Assembly (NCBI GenBank): GCA_025463135.1 | Contig: JAOAPY010000039.1 | Location: 1 to 64,000, forward strand | DNA from: Acidobacteriota bacterium | GTDB lineage: Bacteria; Acidobacteriota; Blastocatellia; Pyrinomonadales; Pyrinomonadaceae | Direction: 5' to 3' | Length of the DNA: 64,000 nucleotides | Shown: one piece after another, positions 6,847-15,986 of the stretch | How positions within the stretch are numbered: position 1 is the first letter of the stretch | Layout: each line of letters opens with the position of its first letter | Made by a program: the position numbers and the translations under genes | The notes under the pieces: model-generated | What the model was told of the DNA's origin: nothing | Seen by the model: only the letters and a program-made list of their open reading frames with translations | Database searches by the model: none

Positions 6847-9828
6847 ATGTCATCAACTGAAGCAACACTCGATCTAAAGAAGACGATCAACCTGCCAAAG
6901 ACCGGCTTCTCGCAAAAGGCGAACCTGGCGCAGAATGAACCCGCGCGCCTGAAGAAGTGGGCGGAGATGGATCTCTATCAAATGGTCCGCGCCTCGCGCA
7001 CAGGCGCCGAAAAGTTCATCCTGCATGATGGTCCGCCGTATGCCAATGCCGACATTCACCTCGGCACGGCGATGAACAAAATCCTGAAGGATTTTATCGT
7101 CAAATCGCGCACGATGATGGGTTTTGACGCACCGTACGTACCCGGGTATGACTGTCATGGCTTGCCAATCGAGTTGTATGTTGACCGCAAACTGGGCGCC
7201 AAAAAAGCAAACATGTCGCCCGTCAGCATTCGCCGCGCTTGCCGTGAACACGCGGCGGCGGCGCTTAAGAATCAGACCCGAGACTTCAAGCGGCTCGGAA
7301 TCCTGGGCGAGTGGGACAACCCTTACCTGACAATGTCCAATCACTACGAAGCCGAGACCGCGCGCATGTTCGGCCGCTTTGTCGAGCGCGGCTATGTCTA
7401 CAAAGGCGCGCGTCCGGTCTATTGGTGCATTCACGATCAGACCGCGCTGGCCGAAGCCGAGGTTGAGTACCACCAGCACACCAGCCCCTCGGTTTACGTA
7501 AAGTTTCCACTGACCAGCGACCCATCCTTAATCGATCCGGCGCTCGCTGGTCGGAGGGTTTTCGCTCTGATCTGGACCACGACGCCATGGACGCTGCCTG
7601 CCAATCTTGGTATCGCCGTGCATCCTGACTTTGAATACTCCGCCTTCGAACATGGCGATGAAGTTTACATCGTCGCGAGCGAATTGCTTGAAGCAGTAGC
7701 GGCCAAGTGTGATTTAGGACAACGCGACAGCGAAGGCAATCGCGAGGCGCCGAAAGTCCTGGCTCGTTTTAGCGGGTCAAAGTTGGATCGGCTCGAGTGT
7801 CGCCACGCCTGGCTCGATCGAGCGTCGCTGCTGATGGTCGGCGAGCACGTGACTTTGGGTGGCGAAGCTGATGCCGAGACTGAACTCGATGTGAGCGAAG
7901 CACGCGACAAGAAGGCCACCAGCAAGGCAGGCACCGGCTTAGTTCACACCGCTCCCGGACACGGCCATGACGACTTCGTGATCGGTAAACGCTATGGGCT
8001 GGAGATCTATTGTCCGGTCGACCACTCCGGACGGTTTACACCCGAGGTAGAACACTTTGCGGGCCTCGGCGTCTTTGAGGCGAACCCGAAGATCGTCGAG
8101 TTCATGCGCGAGCGCGGCGTGCTGTTGTTTACCGAGCAATACGAACATCGCTATCCGCACTGCTGGCGCTGCAAGAACCCGGTGATCTTTCGCGCCACAC
8201 CGCAGTGGTTCATATCAATGGACAAAGCCGGCGGCGAGGTGATCGAAAAAGACGAGGACGGTCGCGATCGCACTAATTTCACCGAGAACTTTAGTGATGA
8301 CAGTCATCTGGGTTTGCGTGAGGCGGCGCTGCGCGAAATCGAGCGGGTCGAATGGCTGCCCTCATGGGGCCGCGATCGCATGCGCAACATGTTCAAAGGC
8401 CGGCCGGACTGGTGTGTTTCGCGGCAGCGTGTCTGGGGCGTTTCCATACCCGTCTTCTATTGCGCGGGTTGCACCGAAGCAGTCGCGGAACCGGCGATCA
8501 TCAATCGCGTCGCGGACGTTTTCGAAAAGGAATCGGCCGACGCCTGGTACACGCGCGAAGCTCGCGACCTGCTGCCCCCTGGGTATAAGTGTCGCAACTG
8601 CGGCGGTGATGAATGGACCAAGGAAACCGACATTCTGGATGTCTGGTTCGATAGCGGCGTGTCCTCGATCGCCGTGCTGGAAAATCGAGCGGAGTTGCGC
8701 TGGCCCGCCGATGTCTACATCGAAGGCGGCGATCAATACCGCGGCTGGTTCAATTCGTCATTGATGGTCGGATTGGCAATTCACGATCAAGCCCCCTACA
8801 AGACCGTGCTGACGCATGGTTGGACGCTGGATGCACAGGGCAAGGCCATGCACAAATCGGCAGGCAACGCCGTGGCGCCCGACGAAGTGATCAAGGATTC
8901 GGGGGCAGAGATCCTGCGGCTGTGGTCAGCCTCGTCAAACTATTTCGAAGACATGCGCTGCTCCGCGGAAATCCTGCAACGCGTGACCGACGGCTATAGA
9001 AAATTGCGCAACACCGCGCGGTTTGCACTCGGCAATCTGCACGGGTTTGATCCAGTGCGTGATAGTGTGCTTGATGATGAGTTGGAAGAAATCGATCGTT
9101 GGGCGCTGGTCGCACTTAATGAAGTTATAAGAAAGGTGCGGGCGGCCTATGACGCGTACGAGTTTCATCTCGTCTACCATACTCTCTATGACTTTTGCAC
9201 GGTGACTTTGTCGGCGCGTTACTTCGACATCATCAAAGACCGTCTCTACACGTTCGCGCCACGCAACCATAAACGACGTTCGGCGCAGACGGTGCTTTAC
9301 CGGATTGCAGACACGCTGGCGCGGATGCTGGCTCCGCTACTCGTCTTTACCGCGGACGAGATCTGGGAAAACCTGCCAGCAGAAGGAGGCGATGCGCGTT
9401 TGGCGTCGGTGCACATGTCGACATTCCCCGCGGCTGGAGGTAACGAAGACTCCGCGCTGGCCGTCGGTTGGAAGCGAGTGTTTGAAGTGCGTGACATAGT
9501 TCTCGGCGCTCTGGAAGAGGCGAGAATAGCGAAGGTTATCGGCAGCTCGCTTGAAGCGCGAATCGAACTCAAGACCAGCGGCGATACTTATGCATTGCTG
9601 CAACGGTATGAAGCCGAGTTGCGATACATTTTCATCGTGTCCCAGGTGACGTTGACGGATGACGGCGATGCTGACGTTCGAATCGCGGTGACGCGGGCGC
9701 TGGGCGAAAAGTGCGAACGATGTTGGAACTACTCGACGCACGTGGGCGAGTCGTCGCGCTATCCGACGGTATGTGAGCGATGCGTCGAGGCATTGGAAGA
9801 GATCGAGGCGGAGGCAGTAACCTCCTGA
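6847..9828 (+). CDS. ileS: Isoleucyl-tRNA synthetase
   Basis: This class I synthetase charges tRNA-Ile. The first signature reads DIHLGTAMNK near residue 71 (HLGT rather than HIGH). The second signature is AMHKS near residues 667-671, in the context GKAMHKSAGN, where most enzymes have KMSKS. The editing-domain region, the paired Cys motifs (CAGC and CRNC) of the central zinc site, and the C-terminal zinc finger CERCW..CERC are all present. The total of 993 aa is normal for the bacterial enzyme with a C-terminal finger. I took the ATG at 6847, and a TTG three codons earlier is possible. It lies upstream of lspA and lgt. Confidence 0.96.
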   Translation: MSSTEATLDLKKTINLPKTGFSQKANLAQNEPARLKKWAEMDLYQMVRASRTGAEKFILHDGPPYANADIHLGTAMNKILKDFIVKSRTMMGFDAPYVPGYDCHGLPIELYVDRKLGAKKANMSPVSIRRACREHAAAALKNQTRDFKRLGILGEWDNPYLTMSNHYEAETARMFGRFVERGYVYKGARPVYWCIHDQTALAEAEVEYHQHTSPSVYVKFPLTSDPSLIDPALAGRRVFALIWTTTPWTLPANLGIAVHPDFEYSAFEHGDEVYIVASELLEAVAAKCDLGQRDSEGNREAPKVLARFSGSKLDRLECRHAWLDRASLLMVGEHVTLGGEADAETELDVSEARDKKATSKAGTGLVHTAPGHGHDDFVIGKRYGLEIYCPVDHSGRFTPEVEHFAGLGVFEANPKIVEFMRERGVLLFTEQYEHRYPHCWRCKNPVIFRATPQWFISMDKAGGEVIEKDEDGRDRTNFTENFSDDSHLGLREAALREIERVEWLPSWGRDRMRNMFKGRPDWCVSRQRVWGVSIPVFYCAGCTEAVAEPAIINRVADVFEKESADAWYTREARDLLPPGYKCRNCGGDEWTKETDILDVWFDSGVSSIAVLENRAELRWPADVYIEGGDQYRGWFNSSLMVGLAIHDQAPYKTVLTHGWTLDAQGKAMHKSAGNAVAPDEVIKDSGAEILRLWSASSNYFEDMRCSAEILQRVTDGYRKLRNTARFALGNLHGFDPVRDSVLDDELEEIDRWALVALNEVIRKVRAAYDAYEFHLVYHTLYDFCTVTLSARYFDIIKDRLYTFAPRNHKRRSAQTVLYRIADTLARMLAPLLVFTADEIWENLPAEGGDARLASVHMSTFPAAGGNEDSALAVGWKRVFEVRDIVLGALEEARIAKVIGSSLEARIELKTSGDTYALLQRYEAELRYIFIVSQVTLTDDGDADVRIAVTRALGEKCERCWNYSTHVGESSRYPTVCERCVEALEEIEAEAVTS

Positions 9829-9844
9829 GCGTCGTTTGCGGCTT

Positions 9845-9990
9845 TGCCGCCCGATGTGCGGAAGGTCTATGACCTTCCGGGAGGTTAATCCTTAATTTCG
9901 GGGCTATGCCCCAAGCTCCTGGGCGTAGCCCCGACAAGCTGGGGAGTTCGAGATCGGTGGGGCAAAGCCACCACCGCACATCAGGCGGCC
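9845..9990. repeat. Multi-hairpin element between ileS and lspA
   Basis: The outer arms gccgcccgatgtgcgg (9847-9862) and ccgcacatcaggcggc (9974-9989) pair with one or two mismatches. Nested inside are three more hairpins: ggaaggtc/gaccttcc, ggggctatgcccc with its partner gggcgtagcccc, and ggtggggcaaagccacc. The whole could fold into a branched RNA about 145 nt long just upstream of lspA. It may be a dispersed repeat or a processing/attenuation site. Confidence 0.65.
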
Positions 9991-10046
9991 TAGCCGAAAT
10001 CGATCGACTTCTTACAATCACAAACAGTTTTCCATCACTCGAACTC

Positions 10047-10580
10047 ATGAGCGACGCTCAAATAGAATCAACACCGGCAACGCGCCTCGGCTGGCGCGCG
10101 GGATATCTGCTCGCGGCGTTCGGAATCTACATGTCCGATCAGGTGAGCAAGACGTGGGCGGTGCGGACCCTGCGGCTAACGGGGGATTTGACCATCAGCC
10201 GGCGCTTCCTCGACTTTGTCTATACTGAGAATCCCGGTATCGCCTTTGGACAACTGCAACGCACGGGCGCGCTGGGTCGCTGGTTCTTTGTGGGTTTGGC
10301 CACGGCGGCGGCGATTACCGTCCTGGTGTTCTTCCTGCGCACGCCGCGCTCTGACGATCGAGTGTTGGGCGCCTGTGCCTTGCTGCTGGCGGGCATCACC
10401 GGGAACCTGACGGACCGCATTCGTTTTGGCTTTGTGATTGACTTTATTCTTTTCCATGCCGGCTCGTATCATTGGCCTACCTTCAACATCGCCGACGCCA
10501 GTATTTGTCTCGGCGCACTGTTGCTGGCCTATGATTTACTTGTGAGCAACAAACGGAAGGAAGTGGTTGTTAGTAGTTAG
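10047..10580 (+). CDS. lspA: Lipoprotein signal peptidase II
   Basis: An inner-membrane aspartyl protease of 177 aa that cleaves signal peptides from diacylglyceryl-modified prolipoproteins. Four transmembrane helices are visible. The two catalytic Asp motifs are GNLTDR (about residue 118) and FNIADA (about residue 148), and the N-terminal SDQVSKTWAV corresponds to the conserved DxxTK region. The open frame continues upstream to 9906, but that part is repeat-derived, so the ATG at 10047 is the sensible start. Substrates in this window include the lipoprotein at 275-1234. It is followed by lgt on the same strand. Confidence 0.93.
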   Translation: MSDAQIESTPATRLGWRAGYLLAAFGIYMSDQVSKTWAVRTLRLTGDLTISRRFLDFVYTENPGIAFGQLQRTGALGRWFFVGLATAAAITVLVFFLRTPRSDDRVLGACALLLAGITGNLTDRIRFGFVIDFILFHAGSYHWPTFNIADASICLGALLLAYDLLVSNKRKEVVVSS

Positions 10581-10621
10581 TAGTCAGTTGTCAGTAGTCA
10601 GTTGTCAGTTGTCAGTTGTCA
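10569..10621. repeat. Short tandem repeat (cagttgt/cagtagt)
   Basis: Seven-base units of gtcagtt and gttagta type are repeated about seven times across the lspA stop codon. It is a simple-sequence tract with no CRISPR-like spacers. Confidence 0.7.
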
Positions 10622-10707
10622 CTGGTTGGAGACAGCGCTCGGTCTTTGTACTGGTTCTTTGTGCTTTGGCCTGGTACTTCGTAGGCGTTTTGAGCTTTTG
10701 CTTGGAA

Positions 10708-10750
10708 GCCCCGTTAGGGGCGTGATGTTTATAGAACCAGGTGCACCTTT
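10708..10750. repeat. Partial copy of MITE-like element
   Basis: The stretch gccccgttaggggcgtgatgtttatagaaccagg matches the arm of the element at 44862-45121 (cccgtagggacgaaatg and tttatagaaccag). Only one arm is kept. It ends 12 bp before the lgt start codon, so it forms the lgt leader. Confidence 0.7.
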
Positions 10751-10762
10751 TCTTCTTAATTT

Positions 10763-11590
10763 ATGTTTCCAGAACTTTTCCGCATTGGCAGCTTTCCGGT
10801 CCACACCTACGGCGTGTTCCTGGCGCTGGCTTTTCTCGGTGCGATAATGGTCACGGTCCGCCTCGGCAGTCGTGATGGGCTGCCGCGCGAGCGCATCTAC
10901 GACCTTTGCCTGTGGATGTTGCTGGCGTCGCTGATAGGCTCAAAGGCGCTGATGTTTTTTACGGAACCCGAGTACCGCGGCAATCCTCTGGCGCTGCTCT
11001 CGCTCGATTTCCTGCGCTCGGGTGGAGTTTTTTACGGCGGCTTGATCGGGGCGGTGCTGACCGGCTTTTTTCTGATGCGGCACTACAAACTGCCGTGGTG
11101 GAAAACCGCCGATGCGTGCGCGCCGGGCATTGCCCTGGGTAACGTGCTGGGTCGGCTGGGTTGCTTTTCAGCCGGATGTTGCTGGGGCAAGCCGACGACA
11201 GAACCCTGGGGGGTGCGTTTTACCGAGTTGGCCCATGAGATCACCGGAGTACCAACAGGGACGCCACTGCATCCGACCCAGTTGTATGAATCGCTGTCGA
11301 TGCTGCTGGTATTTTTCTTTTTGCTCTGGCTGCATCGCCACCGACGCTTTAGCGGACAGGTAATACTTGCGTACGCGCTGCTTTATGCGGCGATTCGCTT
11401 TGTGATCGAATTCTTCCGTGATGATCCGCGCGGGGATATTCTGGGACTAACGACGCTTACCGGTCTTTCGACCTCGCAATTGATCGGGATAGTCGTGGGA
11501 GTGCTGGCCCTCATCGCGATGATCAAGCGGTGGCGTAACGCTGAGGCTATTGAAAAAGCAGACGGGCGGGTGGCCGCGGCCCGCGCGTAA
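10763..11590 (+). CDS. lgt: Prolipoprotein diacylglyceryl transferase
   Basis: An inner-membrane enzyme of 275 aa that transfers diacylglycerol from phosphatidylglycerol to the lipobox Cys of prolipoproteins, the step before LspA. About seven hydrophobic helices are present. Family motifs are GGVFYGGLIG, the signature PLHPTQLYE (about residue 171), and RFVIEFFRDDPRG near residue 210. The central signature reads GRLGCFSAGCCWG instead of the canonical GRIGNFxNGE, a Cys-rich variant seen in some lineages. There is no obvious Shine-Dalgarno, and the leader is part of a repeat. Adjacency to lspA strongly supports the call. Confidence 0.92.
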   Translation: MFPELFRIGSFPVHTYGVFLALAFLGAIMVTVRLGSRDGLPRERIYDLCLWMLLASLIGSKALMFFTEPEYRGNPLALLSLDFLRSGGVFYGGLIGAVLTGFFLMRHYKLPWWKTADACAPGIALGNVLGRLGCFSAGCCWGKPTTEPWGVRFTELAHEITGVPTGTPLHPTQLYESLSMLLVFFFLLWLHRHRRFSGQVILAYALLYAAIRFVIEFFRDDPRGDILGLTTLTGLSTSQLIGIVVGVLALIAMIKRWRNAEAIEKADGRVAAARA

Positions 11591-11592
11591 CC

Positions 11593-11680
11593 GGTCCGAC
11601 AAACTTCAGTTTGTCGTCGATTCTCGCAACAGGCCTCTTTCGGAAAACATCGACAAACTGAAGAAGTTTGTCGGACTCCA
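11593..11680. repeat. REP-like palindromic pair, tccgacaaact family
   Basis: The left hairpin gtccgacaaacttcagtttg runs from 11594, and an opposing right copy (tcgacaaactgaagaagttt then gtcgga) is at 11650-11678. Related copies occur near 38524, 40552 and 48284. It lies between lgt and the TolB-like gene. Confidence 0.75.
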
Positions 11681-11698
11681 CTCTAACAGGAATCTCAA

Positions 11699-12763
11699 AT
11701 GAAACTCTTTGCCTGCCTTTTGGTCCTTTCGCTGCTGCTCATGACACTTGGCGCGGCCGCGCCGGCTGCCAGACAGAAGACAGCCGGTGACACGCTCGCA
11801 ATGCCCGGTGAAAAACATCTGCGCAATATCAGGCAGCTCACTTTTGGCGGCGAGAATGCCGAAGCTTACTTTTCCGCTGACGACAAGCAACTGATTTTTC
11901 AATCTACGCGCGATGGGCGCGAATGCGATCAGATCTACACCATGAACATCGATGGTTCGCATGTGAAGTTGATTTCTACCGGCCAGGGTCGCACCACCTG
12001 TTCTTATTTCTTTCCCAAGGGCAAGCGCATTCTCTACTCGTCGACGCATCTGGGCGCAAAGGAATGCCCGCCGCGTCCCGACTTTTCGAAAGGTTATGTC
12101 TGGGCGATCTATCCGGCTTTCGACATCTTCACCGCGCGTCCTGACGGTTCAGACCTTAAACGGTTGACAAGTACTCCGGGCTACGACGCGGAGAGTACGA
12201 TCACCAGAGACGGCAAAAAGATCGTCTTCACCTCGATGCGCGACGGAGATCTGGATATCTACACGATGGATGCCGACGGCAGGAATGTTAAGCGACTGAC
12301 GAGCGAACTCGGCTATGATGGCGGGCCGTTTTGGTCCTATGACGGCAAGCAGATTGTCTATCGCGCGAACCACCCGCAAACCGAAAAAGAAAAAAGCGAT
12401 TATGAGACGTTGCTGAAGACCAATTTGATCCGGCCCACTACACTCGACATTTGGGTGATGAACGCCGACGGCACGAACAAGCGACAAGTGACCCGCAATG
12501 GCAAGGCCAACTTTGCGCCCTACTTTTTTCCTGATGGCAAACGCCTCATCTTTGCTTCGAACATGAACGATCCGCGCGGGCGGAACTTTGATCTCTATAC
12601 CATCAAAGTCGACGGCACGGGGCTCGAACAGATAACGTTCAACGAAACGTTTGATGGCTTTCCGATGTTTTCCAGGAACGGCAAAAAACTGGTGTTCGCT
12701 TCAAATCGCCATAGTCAGAAACAAGGTGACACCAATGTCTTCATCGCCGACTGGGTGGAGTGA
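11699..12763 (+). CDS. Exported TolB-like beta-propeller protein
   Basis: A 354-aa secreted or periplasmic protein. Residues 1-20 form a signal peptide. The rest is a set of PD40 (TolB/WD40-like) repeats with the recurrent pattern SxDGKxIxFxSxRDGxxxIYxMNxDG, for example DGKKIVFTSMRDGDLDIYTM and GKRLIFASNMND. About six blades can be counted. Such stand-alone propellers are usually protein-binding scaffolds, and no enzymatic residues are evident. The start is supported by caggaat upstream of the ATG. The gene converges on the phosphoesterase, with only 11 bp between stops. Confidence 0.82.
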   Translation: MKLFACLLVLSLLLMTLGAAAPAARQKTAGDTLAMPGEKHLRNIRQLTFGGENAEAYFSADDKQLIFQSTRDGRECDQIYTMNIDGSHVKLISTGQGRTTCSYFFPKGKRILYSSTHLGAKECPPRPDFSKGYVWAIYPAFDIFTARPDGSDLKRLTSTPGYDAESTITRDGKKIVFTSMRDGDLDIYTMDADGRNVKRLTSELGYDGGPFWSYDGKQIVYRANHPQTEKEKSDYETLLKTNLIRPTTLDIWVMNADGTNKRQVTRNGKANFAPYFFPDGKRLIFASNMNDPRGRNFDLYTIKVDGTGLEQITFNETFDGFPMFSRNGKKLVFASNRHSQKQGDTNVFIADWVE

Positions 12764-12774
12764 CTGCTATTTCT

Positions 12775-14217
12775 TCACGGTCGGTTTCCGCGAGCGATAT
12801 GTTGTTTTAGGTTCTCGTAACGCATCGGCACTGCCTTGGCAGCCAGCTCTGAAAAAAGACGCCAGGGATTTTGATCCGGCTTGATCAAACCCAGAATGCG
12901 TTTGTGAAACGGGTTTTCAAGCGCCCCCGGATGCGTGGCCGCATTAACGGTCACTTTGTATTCCTCGGGAGTTTCCTTCTCGGTATACATCCATAGCGAC
13001 GTCGTATCATAGTTCTCGTCGACCAGGATTACTGCGCCGCCGTGCGTCGGCGCACACTTGTCAGTATCCACGACCCAACCGCCACTGTTATAGACCCTCA
13101 TCCCCGGATGAAATCCGTCATAGTTGTAATCCCTTTGCAGCGGCTTGTGCGTGTGCCCGAAAACAAAGGTGACATGCGGGGGTATATTGCCGCCACGCTC
13201 CTGAGCTATCTGGTCGAATATGGCGCCCTCGAGGTATTTCTTGAGACCCGCCTCGGCCTCTGCGCTTAAATCCCCTTCCTTGGGCGCGCACCGTTCACGG
13301 TCCCTGACTGCTTTGAGTAAAAAGTGAAAAAGCGCTCTGAGTATTTTCTTATCGGCCCAATCCCAGCCGGGTAGGTCGTAATGCTTATCCAGACCATCAA
13401 CAAGATTATCCAACAGTTTTCCGAGTGCCTTGTCGTCTTGTAACGTATCGTAGACCACCTCGACGTCACTGCCGACGTCGCCGGAGCGCCCCATGGTGGA
13501 CCAAAAGAAATCGATCCAGGCGAAGTTTTCTGCTTCGATTGTGTAGATTGTCTGCGGCGGTTTGCTGTAGGGAAACATCAGTCCCCTCAATTCGCTCATC
13601 AGCATGTACATCGATTCGATGAAGTGTCCGTGGCTGAAGACTATGCAACGGCTGGAGTCATCGCTGATGAGTCCGAAATTTGGATAGACGGTACTAACTT
13701 GTTCCTGAGTAAGATGCGGATATCTCTGAATGATGCCGTTTAGAAAAATGGCGGGCACGGGGTCGGGCTTGAACAACTTGGTCGTATGCCAGGGAATATC
13801 CAGCAGACTGCCGGGCAACTTCTGTTTGTCATTATGAGAGATGTAGTTCACATACTGTGCTTCGCGGGCCGTCTCCCACAGATGATGATCGTGGTTACCG
13901 GGAATGTAGACGATTTCCTTGAAGAGACGCTCGCCTTGCGCGGGAAAAATCAACTCGATGAAGCGTTCAAAAACCATTGCCGCCTCGTTATCTGTGGTCA
14001 AAGCAAGCTCAAGGATGTCTCCGTTTAGAATGAGGATCGGCTTCTCAATGCTTTCGTTCTGCAGAATTAGACTCTTCAAGCATTCGACCAACTGGACCAG
14101 CACCGGACTGGCAATGAGCGGATCGGTATCACTGCAGTCGTTAGTCAGGTTGGTGAGCAGACTGTTCTCGGCGCCCAGGTGCATATCCGACAAACACACG
14201 TATTTGATATCAGGCAT
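12775..14217 (-). CDS. Calcineurin-like metallophosphoesterase
   Basis: A 480-aa cytosolic dinuclear metallophosphoesterase. The full metal-ligand set is visible: SDMHLG (residues 9-14), NGDILE, PGNHDHH, SHGHF and GHTHKP near the C terminus. A large insertion between GNHD and GHTH makes it longer than the usual 250-300 aa. The start is set by ctccggagaag just upstream of the ATG at 14217. It is the last gene of the minus-strand oxidoreductase block, separated from the GMC gene by a 174-bp gap with a repeat, so it may or may not be cotranscribed. The substrate is unknown. Confidence 0.85.
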   Translation of the reverse strand: MPDIKYVCLSDMHLGAENSLLTNLTNDCSDTDPLIASPVLVQLVECLKSLILQNESIEKPILILNGDILELALTTDNEAAMVFERFIELIFPAQGERLFKEIVYIPGNHDHHLWETAREAQYVNYISHNDKQKLPGSLLDIPWHTTKLFKPDPVPAIFLNGIIQRYPHLTQEQVSTVYPNFGLISDDSSRCIVFSHGHFIESMYMLMSELRGLMFPYSKPPQTIYTIEAENFAWIDFFWSTMGRSGDVGSDVEVVYDTLQDDKALGKLLDNLVDGLDKHYDLPGWDWADKKILRALFHFLLKAVRDRERCAPKEGDLSAEAEAGLKKYLEGAIFDQIAQERGGNIPPHVTFVFGHTHKPLQRDYNYDGFHPGMRVYNSGGWVVDTDKCAPTHGGAVILVDENYDTTSLWMYTEKETPEEYKVTVNAATHPGALENPFHKRILGLIKPDQNPWRLFSELAAKAVPMRYENLKQHIARGNRP

Positions 14218-14285
14218 TTTCTTCTCCGGAGTAATGAACTCTCTTCCTCTGATGTCGCGTACTGCCGGTACCACAGCGGCAGATT

Positions 14286-14378
14286 CGTTAGTACCACCTG
14301 CATATGCGGGTGGGTCAACTCGTGGGGTGACACTTCAGCGAAGAAAGAATCCACGCGCAAACGCGTGTGGTACTGACA
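14286..14378. repeat. Palindromic repeat, ggtactgac family
   Basis: The arms gttagtaccacctgcatatg and the opposing acgcgtgtggtactgac enclose about 60 bp, and each arm also forms a small hairpin (ccacctgcatatgcgggtgg and cgcgcaaacgcg). Related ends appear near 50-82 and 58341-58352. Confidence 0.6.
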
Positions 14379-14391
14379 AATCACCGCCTCG

Positions 14392-15954
14392 CTATATTGA
14401 ACTTACAACCGCTTCCGCGATCCGTTCCGCGACGGCTGAGATTGTCATCACGGGATGAAATCCTATCGCGGTGGGAATCACCGAACCGTCCGATACGAAC
14501 ATGCCTGGATAACCATGAACTTCGCCGCGGGGAGAGACCACGCCCGTCCCAGGTGTATCGGAAAGGTGGCAACCACCCAGCGAATGCACCGTGATAATCC
14601 GGCGAAAAATGCTCCAGGAGATCAAAGGCGCAAAGGTGCCGCCATAGATGTCGCCCATCTGCTGCATGGCGGCTTTCATTTTTGCGACCAGTTCGCGGTT
14701 CTCTCGTTCGTATTTCCACTTGATGTCGAGACGATCGCCTTTCAGGACAATGCGGCCGTTGGCGTTGTCTCTGCCAATCGCGAAAAGGTTTGTCATGCGC
14801 GCCGGATCACCCGCGTTGCGCGCGGGTAGTCTGCTGGGATGACTGAGAAAGCCTTTCTTGAAAGCCCAGGGCATCAAGCTGTTCATCAGCGGCCATAAAA
14901 GAGGTGATAAAGGACGCAAGAGTTTACCGCTTCCCTGCCCCAGCGAGGCCAGCACTTCCATGACCTTTCGATTAAAGGTGGGAGCGGCCATGGTAAAGCC
15001 GGGCTGCGAATCAAAATAGCGGATCACAGAAGTCACATCCGGTCCTTCCCAGGGATGCAGATTGGCTCTGCTGTTTTGAATTGAACCGAGAAAGTCGCCA
15101 TTGCCTGAGTAGCCATAGCCCAACCTGCTGCTCAAGTTCGGCAGCGTACGCAGCACATCGCGACAGCGCAGCAGGATTTCGTTTGTGCCCAGCGTACCGG
15201 CGGCCATCACCACCCGAGCGCCCATGACTTTGGCGGAGTTGCCCGTGGCCAAATCTTTGTAAGTTACGCGATAAGCCTTATCTGCTGGTTCGATGCTGCT
15301 AACCAAACATCCAGGTCTGATAACCGCGCCCAAACTTTCGGCCTGGGCCAGGTAGTTAAAGTCCAAAGAGTTCTTGGCTCCGTACTGACAACCGAACTCG
15401 CACTCCGCGACCATGCGGCACGGCTCGCGTCCGTGCTCCGTGGCGCCCTTCCAGCGCACCGCCATGTCCGGATCAAACACCTGGCGACCGGCTTTGGCCG
15501 CTGCATCACGATAGATGTTTCGCTTGACCAAATTGATTTCGGGAGGAATGGGCGCGACCTCGAGCATCGCCGCCACCTTGTCATAGTAAGGGTCAAGGCT
15601 TTGACGATTTAGCTCGCGCGGCCAACGCGGATCCTCGAACACTATGCTGTCCGGGCGAATGTGAATGTTGGCGTAGACCAGCGAACCGCCACCCACACCG
15701 CTGGCGACGACAGTGGCGATTCCTGACAGGAATCGCATGTCATATAACCCTCTCGACTCGGGCCGTTTGGGATAGCGCCAAAAGATACTGTTGACATCCC
15801 TCACATCGCGCGGGAACTCGCCGGGTTTATAGCGACGGCCCCGCTCCAACACGAGCACGGATTTGCCGGCCTGGGCCAGACGCAGGGCATTGATGGATCC
15901 ACCGAAGCCTGAACCGATGATCACTGCATCGAATTGCTCGTGGGTTTCACTCAT
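14392..15954 (-). CDS. GMC oxidoreductase, cholesterol oxidase-like
   Basis: A 520-aa FAD-dependent alcohol oxidase or dehydrogenase of the GMC family. The dinucleotide fold is GSGFGG at residues 14-19, followed by LERGRRYKPGEFP. The region CRMVAECEFGC is a degenerate form of the Cys motif seen in ChoD-like proteins. The C-terminal active-site segment runs HSLGGCHLSDTPG and then VSDGSVIPTAIGFHP, where the two His residues occupy the usual catalytic pair. The organisation most resembles ChoD-type sterol oxidases. The 32-bp gap to the VAO-type gene upstream implies cotranscription. The natural substrate is unknown, and a sterol, terpenoid or long alcohol is plausible. Confidence 0.85.
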   Translation of the reverse strand: MSETHEQFDAVIIGSGFGGSINALRLAQAGKSVLVLERGRRYKPGEFPRDVRDVNSIFWRYPKRPESRGLYDMRFLSGIATVVASGVGGGSLVYANIHIRPDSIVFEDPRWPRELNRQSLDPYYDKVAAMLEVAPIPPEINLVKRNIYRDAAAKAGRQVFDPDMAVRWKGATEHGREPCRMVAECEFGCQYGAKNSLDFNYLAQAESLGAVIRPGCLVSSIEPADKAYRVTYKDLATGNSAKVMGARVVMAAGTLGTNEILLRCRDVLRTLPNLSSRLGYGYSGNGDFLGSIQNSRANLHPWEGPDVTSVIRYFDSQPGFTMAAPTFNRKVMEVLASLGQGSGKLLRPLSPLLWPLMNSLMPWAFKKGFLSHPSRLPARNAGDPARMTNLFAIGRDNANGRIVLKGDRLDIKWKYERENRELVAKMKAAMQQMGDIYGGTFAPLISWSIFRRIITVHSLGGCHLSDTPGTGVVSPRGEVHGYPGMFVSDGSVIPTAIGFHPVMTISAVAERIAEAVVSSI

Positions 15955-15986
15955 GCTGTCATCGCCTTCTTAATGGTGAGTATTTT

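Noticed and set aside
10569-10621. Possible CRISPR-like tandem repeat
   Set aside because: The units are only seven bases and there are no spacers or cas genes.
14286-14378. Insertion sequence remnant between phosphoesterase and GMC genes
   Set aside because: Only short palindromic arms are present and no transposase sequence was found.
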